DNA of 36,636 nt from Candidatus Firestoneibacteriota bacterium (GCA_903928075.1 CAIYPD010000103.1:1-36636); one strand, 5' to 3'. Numbered from the stretch's first letter, positions 17,440-25,344 are shown. Notes: generated by a model from the sequence alone, not told the origin. Program-made: numbers and translations.

Positions 17440-18588
17440 ATGAAAAATAAATTTCAAAAGCCGGAAGGGAAGTACGCAAAGTTAGCGCTGGATATTATCG
17501 AAGGGAAAGAGGTCAAGGGTATTCCTGCCTGGATTATAAACCCGATGGAGCATTCGCATATTGACAGGCTTGCCGGCGAACCTGAAGGGAGTTACCGTAA
17601 GGATCCAGTGCCCGTCTATACAAAGATGCTTCTTAACACCGGTTGTTCACTTATCGACCAGTTCATCCCCGAGAACCCGCTATCTATGGGTTCGCACGGT
17701 TACGAAGAAGACGCAAAAACAAGAGATAATGTGACTGCCGGAAATAAAGTGATAATCCTTAACGGGATGAAGATAGACTCGCCGGAGGCTATGGTTGAGC
17801 ACATGCAGAAGTTCTATTTTCCCGCCCTGAAGAAAAAAATTGCGGAGTATGATATCGAAGCCGGGATAGAAAGTATGGTGGCACTTGAGATCTCGGAACA
17901 GGCAAGGCTCGGCTCTGAAATGCTTAAGGTCCCCTACGCATACCAGGATTTCCCGCGCCTGGCTTACGGCACCTATGGCTACGAGAATTACTTTATGGGT
18001 TTTGCTCTTTTTCCGGATATCATAGAAGAGCAGTTCAAGCTCGAAGCAAAATATGCTGCAAAGAGTAACACTGCCCTGGCCAGGGCCTACACGGAAGGCG
18101 GCCTGCCGAAACTGCTCCGGCTGGACCATGATATGGCAGACCAGAAGGGCACGCTTGTGGATATAAAGATTTTGGATAAGATCTGGTTCCCGCATTTTGC
18201 TTCGTCCATCAAACCGCTTGTTAAAGCAGAGATAAAACTTATTTGGCACTGCGACGGCTATCTTATGGAAATGATTCCGCGCCTTTTGGAATGCGGCCTT
18301 TCGGGCTTCCAGGGTTTTCAATACGAATATGGCATGGATTATGAGAAGATCTGTAAAATGAAGACAAAAAGCGGCGAAGAACTTTTCATAATAGCCGGGG
18401 TATCAGTTACTACGACCCTTCCCTTCGGAAAACCTGAGGATATAAAGAAGGAGATGAAATTCCTGGTTGAAAAAGGCCCGAAGAGAGGACTGGTTCTCGG
18501 CGGTAGCAGTTCTGTGGCTCCCGGCGTTCCGTGGGAAAATATGAAAGTGTTTACAGAAGGACTCAAATACTATAGAGAATACAGATAG
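17440..18588 (+). CDS. Uroporphyrinogen decarboxylase (URO-D)-like protein
   Basis: 382 aa, cytoplasmic. A URO-D-like TIM barrel is suggested by FIPENPLSMG, KLIWHCDGYLMEMIPRLLEC (about 267-286), GFQGFQYEYGMDYEKI and the C-terminal GGSSSVAPGVPWENMKVFTEG. In this superfamily the HCDG and the terminal substrate-loop regions are shared by true HemE and by corrinoid/cobalamin methyltransferases. It lacks HemE's usual N-terminal arginine-rich motif as far as I can see, and no heme genes are nearby, so it is more likely one of the uncharacterised URO-D-like proteins found with sugar oxidoreductases. Demethylation of a methylated sugar or other methyl transfer is speculative. Confidence 0.75.
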   Translation: MKNKFQKPEGKYAKLALDIIEGKEVKGIPAWIINPMEHSHIDRLAGEPEGSYRKDPVPVYTKMLLNTGCSLIDQFIPENPLSMGSHGYEEDAKTRDNVTAGNKVIILNGMKIDSPEAMVEHMQKFYFPALKKKIAEYDIEAGIESMVALEISEQARLGSEMLKVPYAYQDFPRLAYGTYGYENYFMGFALFPDIIEEQFKLEAKYAAKSNTALARAYTEGGLPKLLRLDHDMADQKGTLVDIKILDKIWFPHFASSIKPLVKAEIKLIWHCDGYLMEMIPRLLECGLSGFQGFQYEYGMDYEKICKMKTKSGEELFIIAGVSVTTTLPFGKPEDIKKEMKFLVEKGPKRGLVLGGSSSVAPGVPWENMKVFTEGLKYYREYR

Positions 18589-18665
18589 AGGATTGGATGG
18601 TTTAATGTTTGGAGGGTTGGTAAAAGCTAAATAGCGACAAGGGACAAGATACAAGATACAAGTAA
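18589..18665 (+). repeat. Low-complexity spacer with tandem words
   Basis: GGATTGGATGGTTTAATG and GGAGGGTTGG echo the spacer at 17306. They are followed by GGGACAAGATACAAGATACA tandem units. The remaining 180 bp up to 18848 show no gene; a strong AAAGGAGG at its end serves the acetyltransferase. Confidence 0.5.
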
Positions 18666-18848
18666 AAGAGTAAAAACAAATACCACATTAATGCAGTATT
18701 TTCTAGTGCCTTATCGCTCGTTAGCTTATAAATCTGTGTCAACTCGTTTGTATCCATGCCCTCTCCAAACAGACTGGCGGGCACAGCGCCGATCTTTTTG
18801 GAGGGTGTGTCATCAGCCGTCAGTTTTGACGGCAAAGGAGGAACGAAT

Positions 18849-19535
18849 ATGTCTGATAACTATTTTTTTTCAAAACTTTTTACGGGGCTTCCGGCTGAAG
18901 AGTTAGAAGAATATCATAAAACGGTGTTTCTTAATATGGATTCTAAATTTGCAATGGAAAAGCGTTACGAGTATTACAAGAATAAATTAAGGTTTATGGG
19001 GAAGGATATCAAAATCGGGCCGGGGGTGAGGTTCGTTAACCCGGAAAATATTTCTCTCGGGGATAGGGCTGAAATTTCTGCGCACTGTACTCTGGTGGCT
19101 TCTTCAAAAGAAGGAATAACCATGGAAGAAGGAGCCAGGCTTATGTACGGAGTTTATCTTGATACCGAAACTCCGGATAAAGGATATATAAAAATAGGAA
19201 AAAGGGTGTATGTTGGCACAGGCACCTGCCTTCACGGGCATTCAGGATTGGAAATAGGGGATGATTCCCTGCTGGCGCAAAATATTACGATAACCCCTTA
19301 CTCGCATATCTTCACTGACCCGGAAAAGATAATCTATGCGCAGGGCGGCCATACCAATAAAATAACGCTGGGAAGGGACTGCTACCTCGGCATGAGCGTG
19401 AGTGTGGTTTTTTCTGCGGAGTCCATAGGTGAAGGTTCGATTATTGGCGCCGGCTCGGTGGTGGTAAAACCCATTCCGCCGTTTTCAGTCGCAGTCGGAG
19501 TTCCGGCAAAGGTAATAAAAAAAAGAGGGAGTTAA
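18849..19535 (+). CDS. Hexapeptide-repeat O-acetyltransferase-like protein
   Basis: 228 aa, cytoplasmic. A helical N-terminus (about 1-45) precedes left-handed beta-helix coils made of hexapeptide units such as IKIGPG, ISLGDR, IKIGKRVYVG, LEIGDDS and ITLGRD. It ends in SIIGAGSVVVKPIPPFSVAV, the standard tail of maltose/galactoside-type and NodL-type acetyltransferases. His in LHGHSG is a candidate catalytic base. Start chosen at 18849 from AAAGGAGG 7 nt upstream; the frame is open further back without a ribosome site. It probably O-acetylates a sugar or surface glycan with acetyl-CoA. Confidence 0.88.
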   Translation: MSDNYFFSKLFTGLPAEELEEYHKTVFLNMDSKFAMEKRYEYYKNKLRFMGKDIKIGPGVRFVNPENISLGDRAEISAHCTLVASSKEGITMEEGARLMYGVYLDTETPDKGYIKIGKRVYVGTGTCLHGHSGLEIGDDSLLAQNITITPYSHIFTDPEKIIYAQGGHTNKITLGRDCYLGMSVSVVFSAESIGEGSIIGAGSVVVKPIPPFSVAVGVPAKVIKKRGS

Positions 19536-19612
19536 GCCCCGTTAAAAAACCTTTAGTTTATGGCAAGAAGATGTTATTGATCCGCCCAAAAAACATTCTA
19601 GATTTATCCGGG

Positions 19613-19712
19613 TATCGGCTTGTGCTTAAACCTTTAGTAGTGCTTTAAACCGGAATAGATTGACTGGAACATTCAATATATATAAAGCGGATATGAAAAT
19701 AGACGGGACTGG
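19613..19712 (+). promoter_or_regulatory. Promoter/leader module, copy 6 (degenerate)
   Basis: GGTATCGGCTTGTGC start; TTGTGC 19620-19625, 18-bp spacer, TTTAAA 19644-19649 at the -10 position. The leader is well kept (ATATATAAAGCGGATATGAA). It is preceded by CCGCCCAAAAAACATT, like other copies. The -10 is 68 nt from the ATG at 19718. Confidence 0.55.
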
Positions 19713-19717
19713 TAAAA

Positions 19718-20059
19718 ATGTCTGACATTATCGATGAATCTCATATAATCGCTCCGGTGCGCGTTAACCCTGTGCTTTTGCATCCCGGGGAGCGCCGGGT
19801 CAAGCTGGACGGGGAAGAAATTGCCACGAGTGAACCCGGCGGTAACGGTAATTCTCCGTTTTCGAGAGAAGATTTTATTTCAACCGTCAAAATTTCAAAA
19901 GGTTCGCACCTCCTGGTTGAGCGTTTTTGCAGGGGAAGTACTGCCTCGGTCTTGATGGTTTGCTGTCAGGCCCTGCCGCCCAGGCCGGCCGAAGAAGTGT
20001 TATTGCCTATATATTCCGCATTGCGGCTAAACTATCCGGCTTCCCGTTTTCGGGATTAA
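19718..20059 (+). CDS. Hypothetical protein, probably a truncated gene
   Basis: 113 aa, not recognised. The N-terminal part (VRVNPVLLHPGERRVKLDGE) looks like the opening of a sugar-binding beta-sandwich domain as found at the start of GH2- or rhamnosidase-type enzymes. The frame then ends in unconvincing sequence (LPIYSALRLNYPASRF). There is no good ribosome site (GGTAAAA), but a promoter module lies just upstream, at the same distance seen for real genes. I read it as the 5' remnant of a longer gene lost by deletion or frameshift. It converges on the isomerase gene with a 68-nt gap. Confidence 0.35.
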   Translation: MSDIIDESHIIAPVRVNPVLLHPGERRVKLDGEEIATSEPGGNGNSPFSREDFISTVKISKGSHLLVERFCRGSTASVLMVCCQALPPRPAEEVLLPIYSALRLNYPASRFRD

Positions 20060-20127
20060 TAATAAAAGGGCGGTCTTTACGGCGGAAGGGGATAGGTAAA
20101 TAAATTATTTTATAGCTTTTTATCTTT

Positions 20128-20973
20128 TTACTTTGTTTCTTTCCACATTTTATTTATGAACTTGACACCGGCGGATAGCCGTTCCAGACCTCCTCCGGTC
20201 ATTTCATAGGCAATCCAACCGTCAAAGCCCGCTTTTTTTAATTTAGAGAATATGTATTTATAGTTGATACTGCTTTCTTCAAACGGGACGGTCTGGTTCC
20301 ACCGGCCTCTTTCCGGGTCGGGTTCAAACCTTATTGTTTTTAAATGGACGGATTTTGTTTTTTTTGCGACTATAGCATGTTCTAAAAAATCTTCGGGCCG
20401 CTGGCCTTCGCGGAACATCGAACCGGTATCCAGGTTTAATTCCAGGTATTTGGAGTCAACACGCTCCAGTATTTCCACAAGAGCGGTTGCGTACCTGCTG
20501 ATCCACCCGGGATGGTTTTCAAGCACCAGTTTAATATTATTGTCTTCGGCTACCGGCAGGCAGGCCTTCAGGGTTTTTATGGTATTATTTACGCCTTCCT
20601 GAAAACTCATCCTGTACATATCAAAATCACCCCAGCCCCCGGAAGCAACGCTCAATCTTTTCGCGTTCATAAGTTTTGCTTTTTTTACAAGCGTTTTCAA
20701 ATAGGCAACACTTTTTCCCTGCTGTTCCCTGCTTTCACAATTTAATTGAAAGTCGAGGATGCAGTAGGAAGATATCTCCATATTGTTTTCTCTTATTTTG
20801 TCGCAGAGAGCGATAACCTCTTCCCATTGCAGATAACTCAGCCAGTTATTAAATATTTCCACGCCCTTTAGACCGTGCTTGGCTGAAAAATCAACCCACT
20901 CCTCGATTCCTTTTAAGCCTTCTTTGCTGACCTTTTCCGCTATCAGCCCGTAGGGGATACTGGATATTTTCAT
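20128..20973 (-). CDS. Xylose-isomerase-like TIM barrel (sugar isomerase/epimerase)
   Basis: 281 aa, cytoplasmic. AP_endonuc_2/xylose-isomerase-like fold with the usual metal ligands: Glu152 in LVLENHPG, Asp182 in LNLDTGSM, His210 in SVHLKTIRF and Glu257 in IAYEMTGG. Members isomerise or epimerise keto-sugars and inosose-type compounds, often working with Gfo/Idh/MocA oxidoreductases, two of which are in this window. AGGAG lies 6 nt before the start. A promoter with an extended -10 (TGCTACAAT) is 34 nt upstream. Substrate unknown. Confidence 0.9.
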   Translation of the reverse strand: MKISSIPYGLIAEKVSKEGLKGIEEWVDFSAKHGLKGVEIFNNWLSYLQWEEVIALCDKIRENNMEISSYCILDFQLNCESREQQGKSVAYLKTLVKKAKLMNAKRLSVASGGWGDFDMYRMSFQEGVNNTIKTLKACLPVAEDNNIKLVLENHPGWISRYATALVEILERVDSKYLELNLDTGSMFREGQRPEDFLEHAIVAKKTKSVHLKTIRFEPDPERGRWNQTVPFEESSINYKYIFSKLKKAGFDGWIAYEMTGGGLERLSAGVKFINKMWKETK

Positions 20974-21007
20974 AGTTAGCTCCTGTTGAGGCGGCCTGCC
21001 CTAAAAC

Positions 21008-21036
21008 ATTGTAGCAGTTTTCTAATTGAAACTAAA
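21008..21036 (-). promoter_or_regulatory. Promoter of the isomerase gene
   Basis: On the minus strand: TTTAGT, 17-bp spacer, TACAAT preceded by TGC (extended -10). The stretch 21008-21039 matches 23951-23982 at 29 of 32 positions, giving a second promoter with the same hexamers and spacing. Confidence 0.7.
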
Positions 21037-21071
21037 CAAAAGTTTGTCTTCCTGTTGTAAAATAATGAATT

Positions 21072-21088
21072 TTGGCAAGAAATTGGCA
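21072..21088 (+). promoter_or_regulatory. TTGGCA tandem site 1
   Basis: TTGGCA-N5-TTGGCA, an 11-bp direct repeat, about 71-87 bp upstream of the inferred isomerase transcription start. One helical turn between half-sites suits an activator binding one face of DNA. Confidence 0.55.
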
Positions 21089-21131
21089 GAGTCGGAGTAT
21101 TATAGACCGTCTTAAAATTGAACTTGAAGAA

Positions 21132-21213
21132 AATCCTTACAGTGGCCGTAATATTCGTACAAAGTGCGGGTAAAACGATGTCCTTCCTCTCTGATCAGAC
21201 GAATGCAATTAAG
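21132..21213 (+). repeat. Repeat C, copy 1
   Basis: Shares AATCCTTACAGTG, TAATAT and TGATCAGACGAATGCAATTA with 31321-31394. In both places it follows a TTGGCA tandem site. Function unknown. Confidence 0.55.
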
Positions 21214-21338
21214 TAAATATTGAGTGTATAAGTAATCAAGAAGCAAAATCTTTTATGAGTCAAAACTTCCAACAAGTTCTGAACCGGCATAGTAAGGGGC
21301 AAATCGTTTTTCTAATAATACCTGATAAAATAAGCTCT

Positions 21339-23807
21339 TTACCATTCCGGTTTTAGCGGTTTTACCCAACCCTTATGAGCGGCTATAGCATAAAAAACAG
21401 CGTAATTATGGGTCATAACACCTTCATACCCGGTAGTCATTCCATCCCAGCTCCAGAACTCTGTTCCTGTATGTGAGCCTTCAAAAGTATGTTTATCAAA
21501 ACTCTCAAGCAGCTGGTTGCAGATCCGGTCGGCTGTTTTCTTGAAACCATATTTTGCCATTGCTTGTATATAATACTGGGAAAAAGTAGGAGTGAGGCAC
21601 CCGTTGATGAATAGGCCGAAGGTATCGGCGCCGTCTTCCCGGCGGGAGCGATAAACTTCCTTAAAAAAGCCGTCTGTATATAATCCGCTCCTTTTAAGCC
21701 AGCCGATATTTTCGTCTTTCCGTATAGGCCAGAGCTGGCAGGCAACACCGTAGCGGAAATCGGTATGGCCTCTAAGGATGCGTTCTTTTTCCAATTTGGC
21801 AAGCATATCTTTGGCCTGTTTGTCCGTTAGCATTCCATAACATGCCGCTTGCGCAGTGGTAAAGGTTGAAGCATGGTCGTGAAGTTCTCCGTCGGCGCTG
21901 CGCCATTCTGCCAGCCAGCCGGTTTTTGGATTATAAAGGTCTTTTACTGTTGCCATCTTTAGCTTCTCTGCCGCTGTCACGCACTTATTTGCCAGCTCTT
22001 TGTCATTCATAGATAAACTCATTGCGGCTCCATAGCGCAAAGCCCTGTAAGCGAGAGCGCTGGCATAGCCTACATGGTGTCCCATTCCGATCGCATCCCA
22101 GGCAACGCAGCTGCGCGTAAAACTGCCGCTGTTGCCTGTACGGGCTTTACAAATATATCTACCCCGGTCGTCGAGTTTGCTTAATATATGCTCAACCGGC
22201 TTTTTTATTATTGGCCACATCTTTTTAAACCATCTGCCCTTTAGCCGTCTTTGATGAATTCTTCCTGCGGAAATAACCAGTGATGGAGCTGTGTCATGAT
22301 GGTGGTCATGATTCCACTGGCAGGCGTAACCAGGCCCGCCCTTTAACGACAGTTCCAGTGTATATTCAAGGAGGTCCAGCATTTCAGGCAGACCTTTGGT
22401 CTTTTTTGTGTAAACCGCCATGTCCGCAACCAGGTACATACAGTTTACGGCGTTGATAGCGAACGCATTATTAGAAAAGCCCGCCCCCTCGGGACGGAAT
22501 CCAAATATTGTAGGCCAGAATTTCCGAAGGCCCCTGTGAACAGAGGAGGGTGATATACCGGCGCGTAAGTTTGGTTCGATATTGGTAACTTCAAAACTGA
22601 TAAAGGAGGAGTAATTACCCTTCAAGGTTGTTACCGGACCAAGAGGTTCCGGTCGGCATCCTACCTGAACAGCCGTCTCACCTATAGGAAGGGCAAAGCC
22701 ATAAGTTTCGGCTTGAATTCCGGTAGGGCTGCTTCCGCTTTTGGTTTTGAAAGCAAGTACTCCGTGCCCCGAGGCGTGAATGCCGCCGCAGTTTTCGACA
22801 AGGCCGTTTCGGTTTTCACCGCGTACAGGTTTAGCAAATGTAGATATGGAGCCGTTTACCCGCCCGTCCCAGACAAATTTCCAGGCGGCATGTTCAAGAA
22901 AAGTGTGGTTTTTTTTGCAGCGCTGCTTTACTGCCATTGTGAACCCTTTAATACCGATGGTAAAAGTTACATCCAGATAAAGTTCCGGGCCGCAATGAAG
23001 ATTTTTGTAGAAAACTTTCTGTCCTTTTACCTCGACCTCGCCGCCCCAGATATAAGGAGGACAGGCCCCTGCAAGATCAAAAGCCCAGGGTCCAGAAGTC
23101 CATACGGGCCCGCGATCCGGCATGTTGTCTATTAGAAGATTTTTCTTAGCCAGTCCGGAAGCTTCAATGTCCCAGCCCAGAAAAGACATGCGGGGGCGGA
23201 CGGTGGAGAAAGAGACTTTCAAAGAAGCGCTTTCAAAATGGACGAACATTCCGTCGTTCCAGGCTTTCTGGCCTTTCATGCCTTTTAGGGCTATCTTTCC
23301 TTTTCTTAACATGGGTTCTGCGGGGGGTTCGGGTATAGGCTTTGCGGTTTTTTTGCTTACGCCATACCAGACTGTTCCGTCAAATGCATTGAAAGGTACG
23401 GTCCAGGGCGCCGGATTTTGTTCGTGAAAAGAATGAACATTCTTGTTCTGATGTTTCCAATGGCAGTGCTGTGAGACCGCAAGAACCGTTTCTCCCTTAA
23501 AAGAAATCTCACAACTGCCTTCCTTCCAGGGCAGGCTTCCATTAAAAAGAATTTTTCCCTTAGGTTCTGCGTTAGAATATCCCAGAATCGTAACCTTATC
23601 CGGTTTCCCTCCCAGGGTAACGCCGTCCTCCCATTGCTCGGGACTATAAGCAATCTCCATCTTGTAGAGATTAACCCGCTCCCTAAAGCGGTAAAAACGG
23701 CTGGAACCAAGCCCCGGAACATCACTTCCTGTTTCCGGGTCCTTCGCTTTTGTCCAGTAGGCATAAGGCGCGCTTGATGAGTACAGTGGCTGAATTTTTT
23801 GTTCCAT
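21339..23807 (-). CDS. Large putative six-hairpin glycosidase-like protein, unknown family
   Basis: 822 aa without a signal peptide. The first 430 residues are beta-rich and aromatic (GKILFNGSLPW, DGTVWYGVSKK, GLAKKNLLIDN), like the beta-sandwich domains ahead of helical-barrel glycosidases. Residues about 440-815 look like an (alpha/alpha)6 barrel: NAFAINAVNCMYLVADMAVY, NHDHHHDTAPS, VAWDAIGMGHHVGYASALAY, LHDHASTFTTAQAACY, FWSWDGMTTGYEGVM. A histidine-rich motif (HDHHHD) is unusual. I cannot place it in a named GH or PL family. AGAGGAG lies 8 nt before the start. Its promoter is nearly identical to that of the isomerase gene, so the two are probably co-expressed. Confidence 0.65.
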   Translation of the reverse strand: MEQKIQPLYSSSAPYAYWTKAKDPETGSDVPGLGSSRFYRFRERVNLYKMEIAYSPEQWEDGVTLGGKPDKVTILGYSNAEPKGKILFNGSLPWKEGSCEISFKGETVLAVSQHCHWKHQNKNVHSFHEQNPAPWTVPFNAFDGTVWYGVSKKTAKPIPEPPAEPMLRKGKIALKGMKGQKAWNDGMFVHFESASLKVSFSTVRPRMSFLGWDIEASGLAKKNLLIDNMPDRGPVWTSGPWAFDLAGACPPYIWGGEVEVKGQKVFYKNLHCGPELYLDVTFTIGIKGFTMAVKQRCKKNHTFLEHAAWKFVWDGRVNGSISTFAKPVRGENRNGLVENCGGIHASGHGVLAFKTKSGSSPTGIQAETYGFALPIGETAVQVGCRPEPLGPVTTLKGNYSSFISFEVTNIEPNLRAGISPSSVHRGLRKFWPTIFGFRPEGAGFSNNAFAINAVNCMYLVADMAVYTKKTKGLPEMLDLLEYTLELSLKGGPGYACQWNHDHHHDTAPSLVISAGRIHQRRLKGRWFKKMWPIIKKPVEHILSKLDDRGRYICKARTGNSGSFTRSCVAWDAIGMGHHVGYASALAYRALRYGAAMSLSMNDKELANKCVTAAEKLKMATVKDLYNPKTGWLAEWRSADGELHDHASTFTTAQAACYGMLTDKQAKDMLAKLEKERILRGHTDFRYGVACQLWPIRKDENIGWLKRSGLYTDGFFKEVYRSRREDGADTFGLFINGCLTPTFSQYYIQAMAKYGFKKTADRICNQLLESFDKHTFEGSHTGTEFWSWDGMTTGYEGVMTHNYAVFYAIAAHKGWVKPLKPEW

Positions 23808-23950
23808 AAAATAACTCCTCTTAATAAAGTAGTGGCTTCTATTAATTACCCGGCCAAGCCGGCCCTGGGTCGCGGTTTAAATGTGAAATACTGTTGCCGC
23901 CGGGCGCGTCGTAAAAAATTGACAGCATCCGCCATGATCCGCACAAAAAC

Positions 23951-23979
23951 ATTGTACCAATTTTCAAATTGAAACTAAA
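23951..23979 (-). promoter_or_regulatory. Promoter of the 822-aa gene
   Basis: Minus strand: TTTAGT, 17-bp spacer, TACAAT preceded by TGG (extended -10). The leader to the start at 23807 would be about 137 nt, much longer than at the isomerase gene. Confidence 0.68.
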
Positions 23980-24010
23980 CAAGAATTCCGATTGGTAAAA
24001 TAACAAATTT

Positions 24011-24027
24011 TTGGCAAGAAATTGGCA
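24011..24027 (+). promoter_or_regulatory. TTGGCA tandem site 2
   Basis: TTGGCA-N5-TTGGCA. It lies about 67-83 bp upstream of the inferred minus-strand start and 68-84 bp upstream of the inferred plus-strand start, so one bound regulator could serve both genes. Confidence 0.6.
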
Positions 24028-24049
24028 GAGTCGATGCCAAGCAGCCAAT

Positions 24050-24165
24050 CTAATGGACTTGCGCTTCAACCTTAAATAATGCTATAAATTGGTATATTGA
24101 ACACGAAACCTTTATAAATATAAAGCGGATATGAAAAGTAGCCGGCACCGGTCCATAACCTTGCT
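24050..24165 (+). promoter_or_regulatory. Promoter/leader module, copy 7 (best conserved)
   Basis: CTAATGGACTTGCGC; TTGCGC 24059-24064, 18-bp spacer, TATAAA 24083-24088, then TTGGTATA. Leader: GAAACCTTTATAAATATAAA, GCGGATATG and AAAAGTAGCCGGCACCGG. The -10 is 133 nt from the start at 24222. Confidence 0.75.
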
Positions 24166-24221
24166 GCCTTGTCCTTGAATAAGGGCGGGAGAAATATATC
24201 TATGTAAATATGGAGAATAAA

Positions 24222-25334
24222 ATGAAACAAATGACTGCAAATTCTTCTGAAAAATGGTTCAGGGTGGTTTTGTTTTTGTGCTGCATAATCTGGGGTTCCC
24301 GGGTTTTGGCTGTAGAGGCTGCTGTAAAACCTGAGCCATTGCGGGTATATTATATCGGCTGCAGTCAGATAGGGTCAATGCTGGTGGACCGCCTTTATAG
24401 TTTTTTTGAACAGAAGGGAATACATTGTGATTATGGCAGTACGGGCGGTGGAGGCAAAACATTGACCGAGCTCTGGAATTCTCCAAAAGACAAGAAGATA
24501 AAAGTGGTAGCTAATGAGTCGAATTGCCCCGACGGTAAAGGCGGCTGGGAGCCCTGCAAAGATCAGTGGAATGATCCCAACCCCAAGCGATTTGGATTAT
24601 ATGAACAAGCGTTTGCGAAGAATACATGGGATGCAGTAGTAATGGCGCCGTATAATTCCCGTTTGCACGATGATTTGACGGCCGGCGGAAAATTCATCGA
24701 ACTGACTCTTAAGAAAAGTCCCAAGGTGAAATTTTACATCTTCTCATGGTGGTCATTACGGAAGGTCGCGCCCGGCGGCACCTGGGCGGGGCCCTCCATT
24801 CCTATTGATTATCAAAAAGCTTGGTTGTTGACTTATGCCGCAGGTCCGGAAGCGACGGCATGGGAGGCGAAGAATGGTTGGGACAGCCGTGATTATTATC
24901 AAAAACTGTGCGGTCATCTGAATGAGCGATACAAGAAAAATGCTGAGCCTATTAAGATAATTCCTGCAGGCGAAGTTATTTTTGAACTGGACAAAGCGAT
25001 CAAGGCCGGTACTTTGCCCGGGCTTAAAGCCTTGTTTGAACGTTCGCCGAAGCACCTCCCCGGAATGACAAAAGACTTTAAGCCCTCGGACGGTGTCAAC
25101 ATCCTCTATGCTGACACGGTACATTTCAGTCCGCCGCCTCACGATTTTCCTTCCCTGGGGGCATTTGCAGGATCCATGACCATCTTCTCGGCCATTTCCG
25201 GGAAGAGTCCGGTCGGGCTTTCAGGAGCTACCTACGGTTTGGATAACACGAAAGACGCTGAATTGATAGCTGCAATACAGGAAATTGTGTGGAAGGCAGT
25301 GAAGGAATATTCCGGAATAGAAAACCTGAAATGA
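24222..25334 (+). CDS. Secreted SGNH-hydrolase-like protein with G-C-S motif
   Basis: 370 aa with a signal peptide (about 1-33, hydrophobic VVLFLCCIIWGS). VYYIGCSQIGSML occupies the block I position with Ser48, but the usual G-D-S is G-C-S. A block V-like ADTVHFSP gives Asp298 and His301. Between them are FYIFSWWSLRKV and NGWDSRDYYQKL. I consider it an SGNH relative, possibly an esterase; the altered block I leaves activity uncertain. Start at 24222 chosen for GGAG 6 nt upstream; an ATG at 24210 has no ribosome site. Ten nt separate it from the GH-A gene, so they are co-transcribed. Confidence 0.65.
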   Translation: MKQMTANSSEKWFRVVLFLCCIIWGSRVLAVEAAVKPEPLRVYYIGCSQIGSMLVDRLYSFFEQKGIHCDYGSTGGGGKTLTELWNSPKDKKIKVVANESNCPDGKGGWEPCKDQWNDPNPKRFGLYEQAFAKNTWDAVVMAPYNSRLHDDLTAGGKFIELTLKKSPKVKFYIFSWWSLRKVAPGGTWAGPSIPIDYQKAWLLTYAAGPEATAWEAKNGWDSRDYYQKLCGHLNERYKKNAEPIKIIPAGEVIFELDKAIKAGTLPGLKALFERSPKHLPGMTKDFKPSDGVNILYADTVHFSPPPHDFPSLGAFAGSMTIFSAISGKSPVGLSGATYGLDNTKDAELIAAIQEIVWKAVKEYSGIENLK

Positions 25335-25344
25335 GGAAAGGTTT

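Larger units (their letters stand above)
20974..21338. other. 365-bp regulatory gap between two minus-strand genes
   Basis: Holds the promoter of the isomerase gene, a TTGGCA tandem site and a copy of repeat C. No gene is visible. The block CCTGCCCTAAAACATTG at 20995-21011 is also found, as CCTGCCCCAAAACATTG, next to plus-strand modules. Confidence 0.6.
23808..24221. other. 414-bp divergent promoter region
   Basis: Separates the minus-strand 822-aa gene from the plus-strand SGNH-like gene. It contains the minus promoter (23951-23979), one TTGGCA tandem site (24011-24027) and plus-strand module copy 7. No gene is seen. The tandem site is almost equidistant from both inferred starts. Confidence 0.65.

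Noticed and set aside
21071-21093. tRNA-like AATTGGCAGAGTCG in several gaps
   Set aside because: It resembles a tRNA D-arm, but no acceptor, anticodon or T-arm can be folded around it, and the copies fit an operator motif better.
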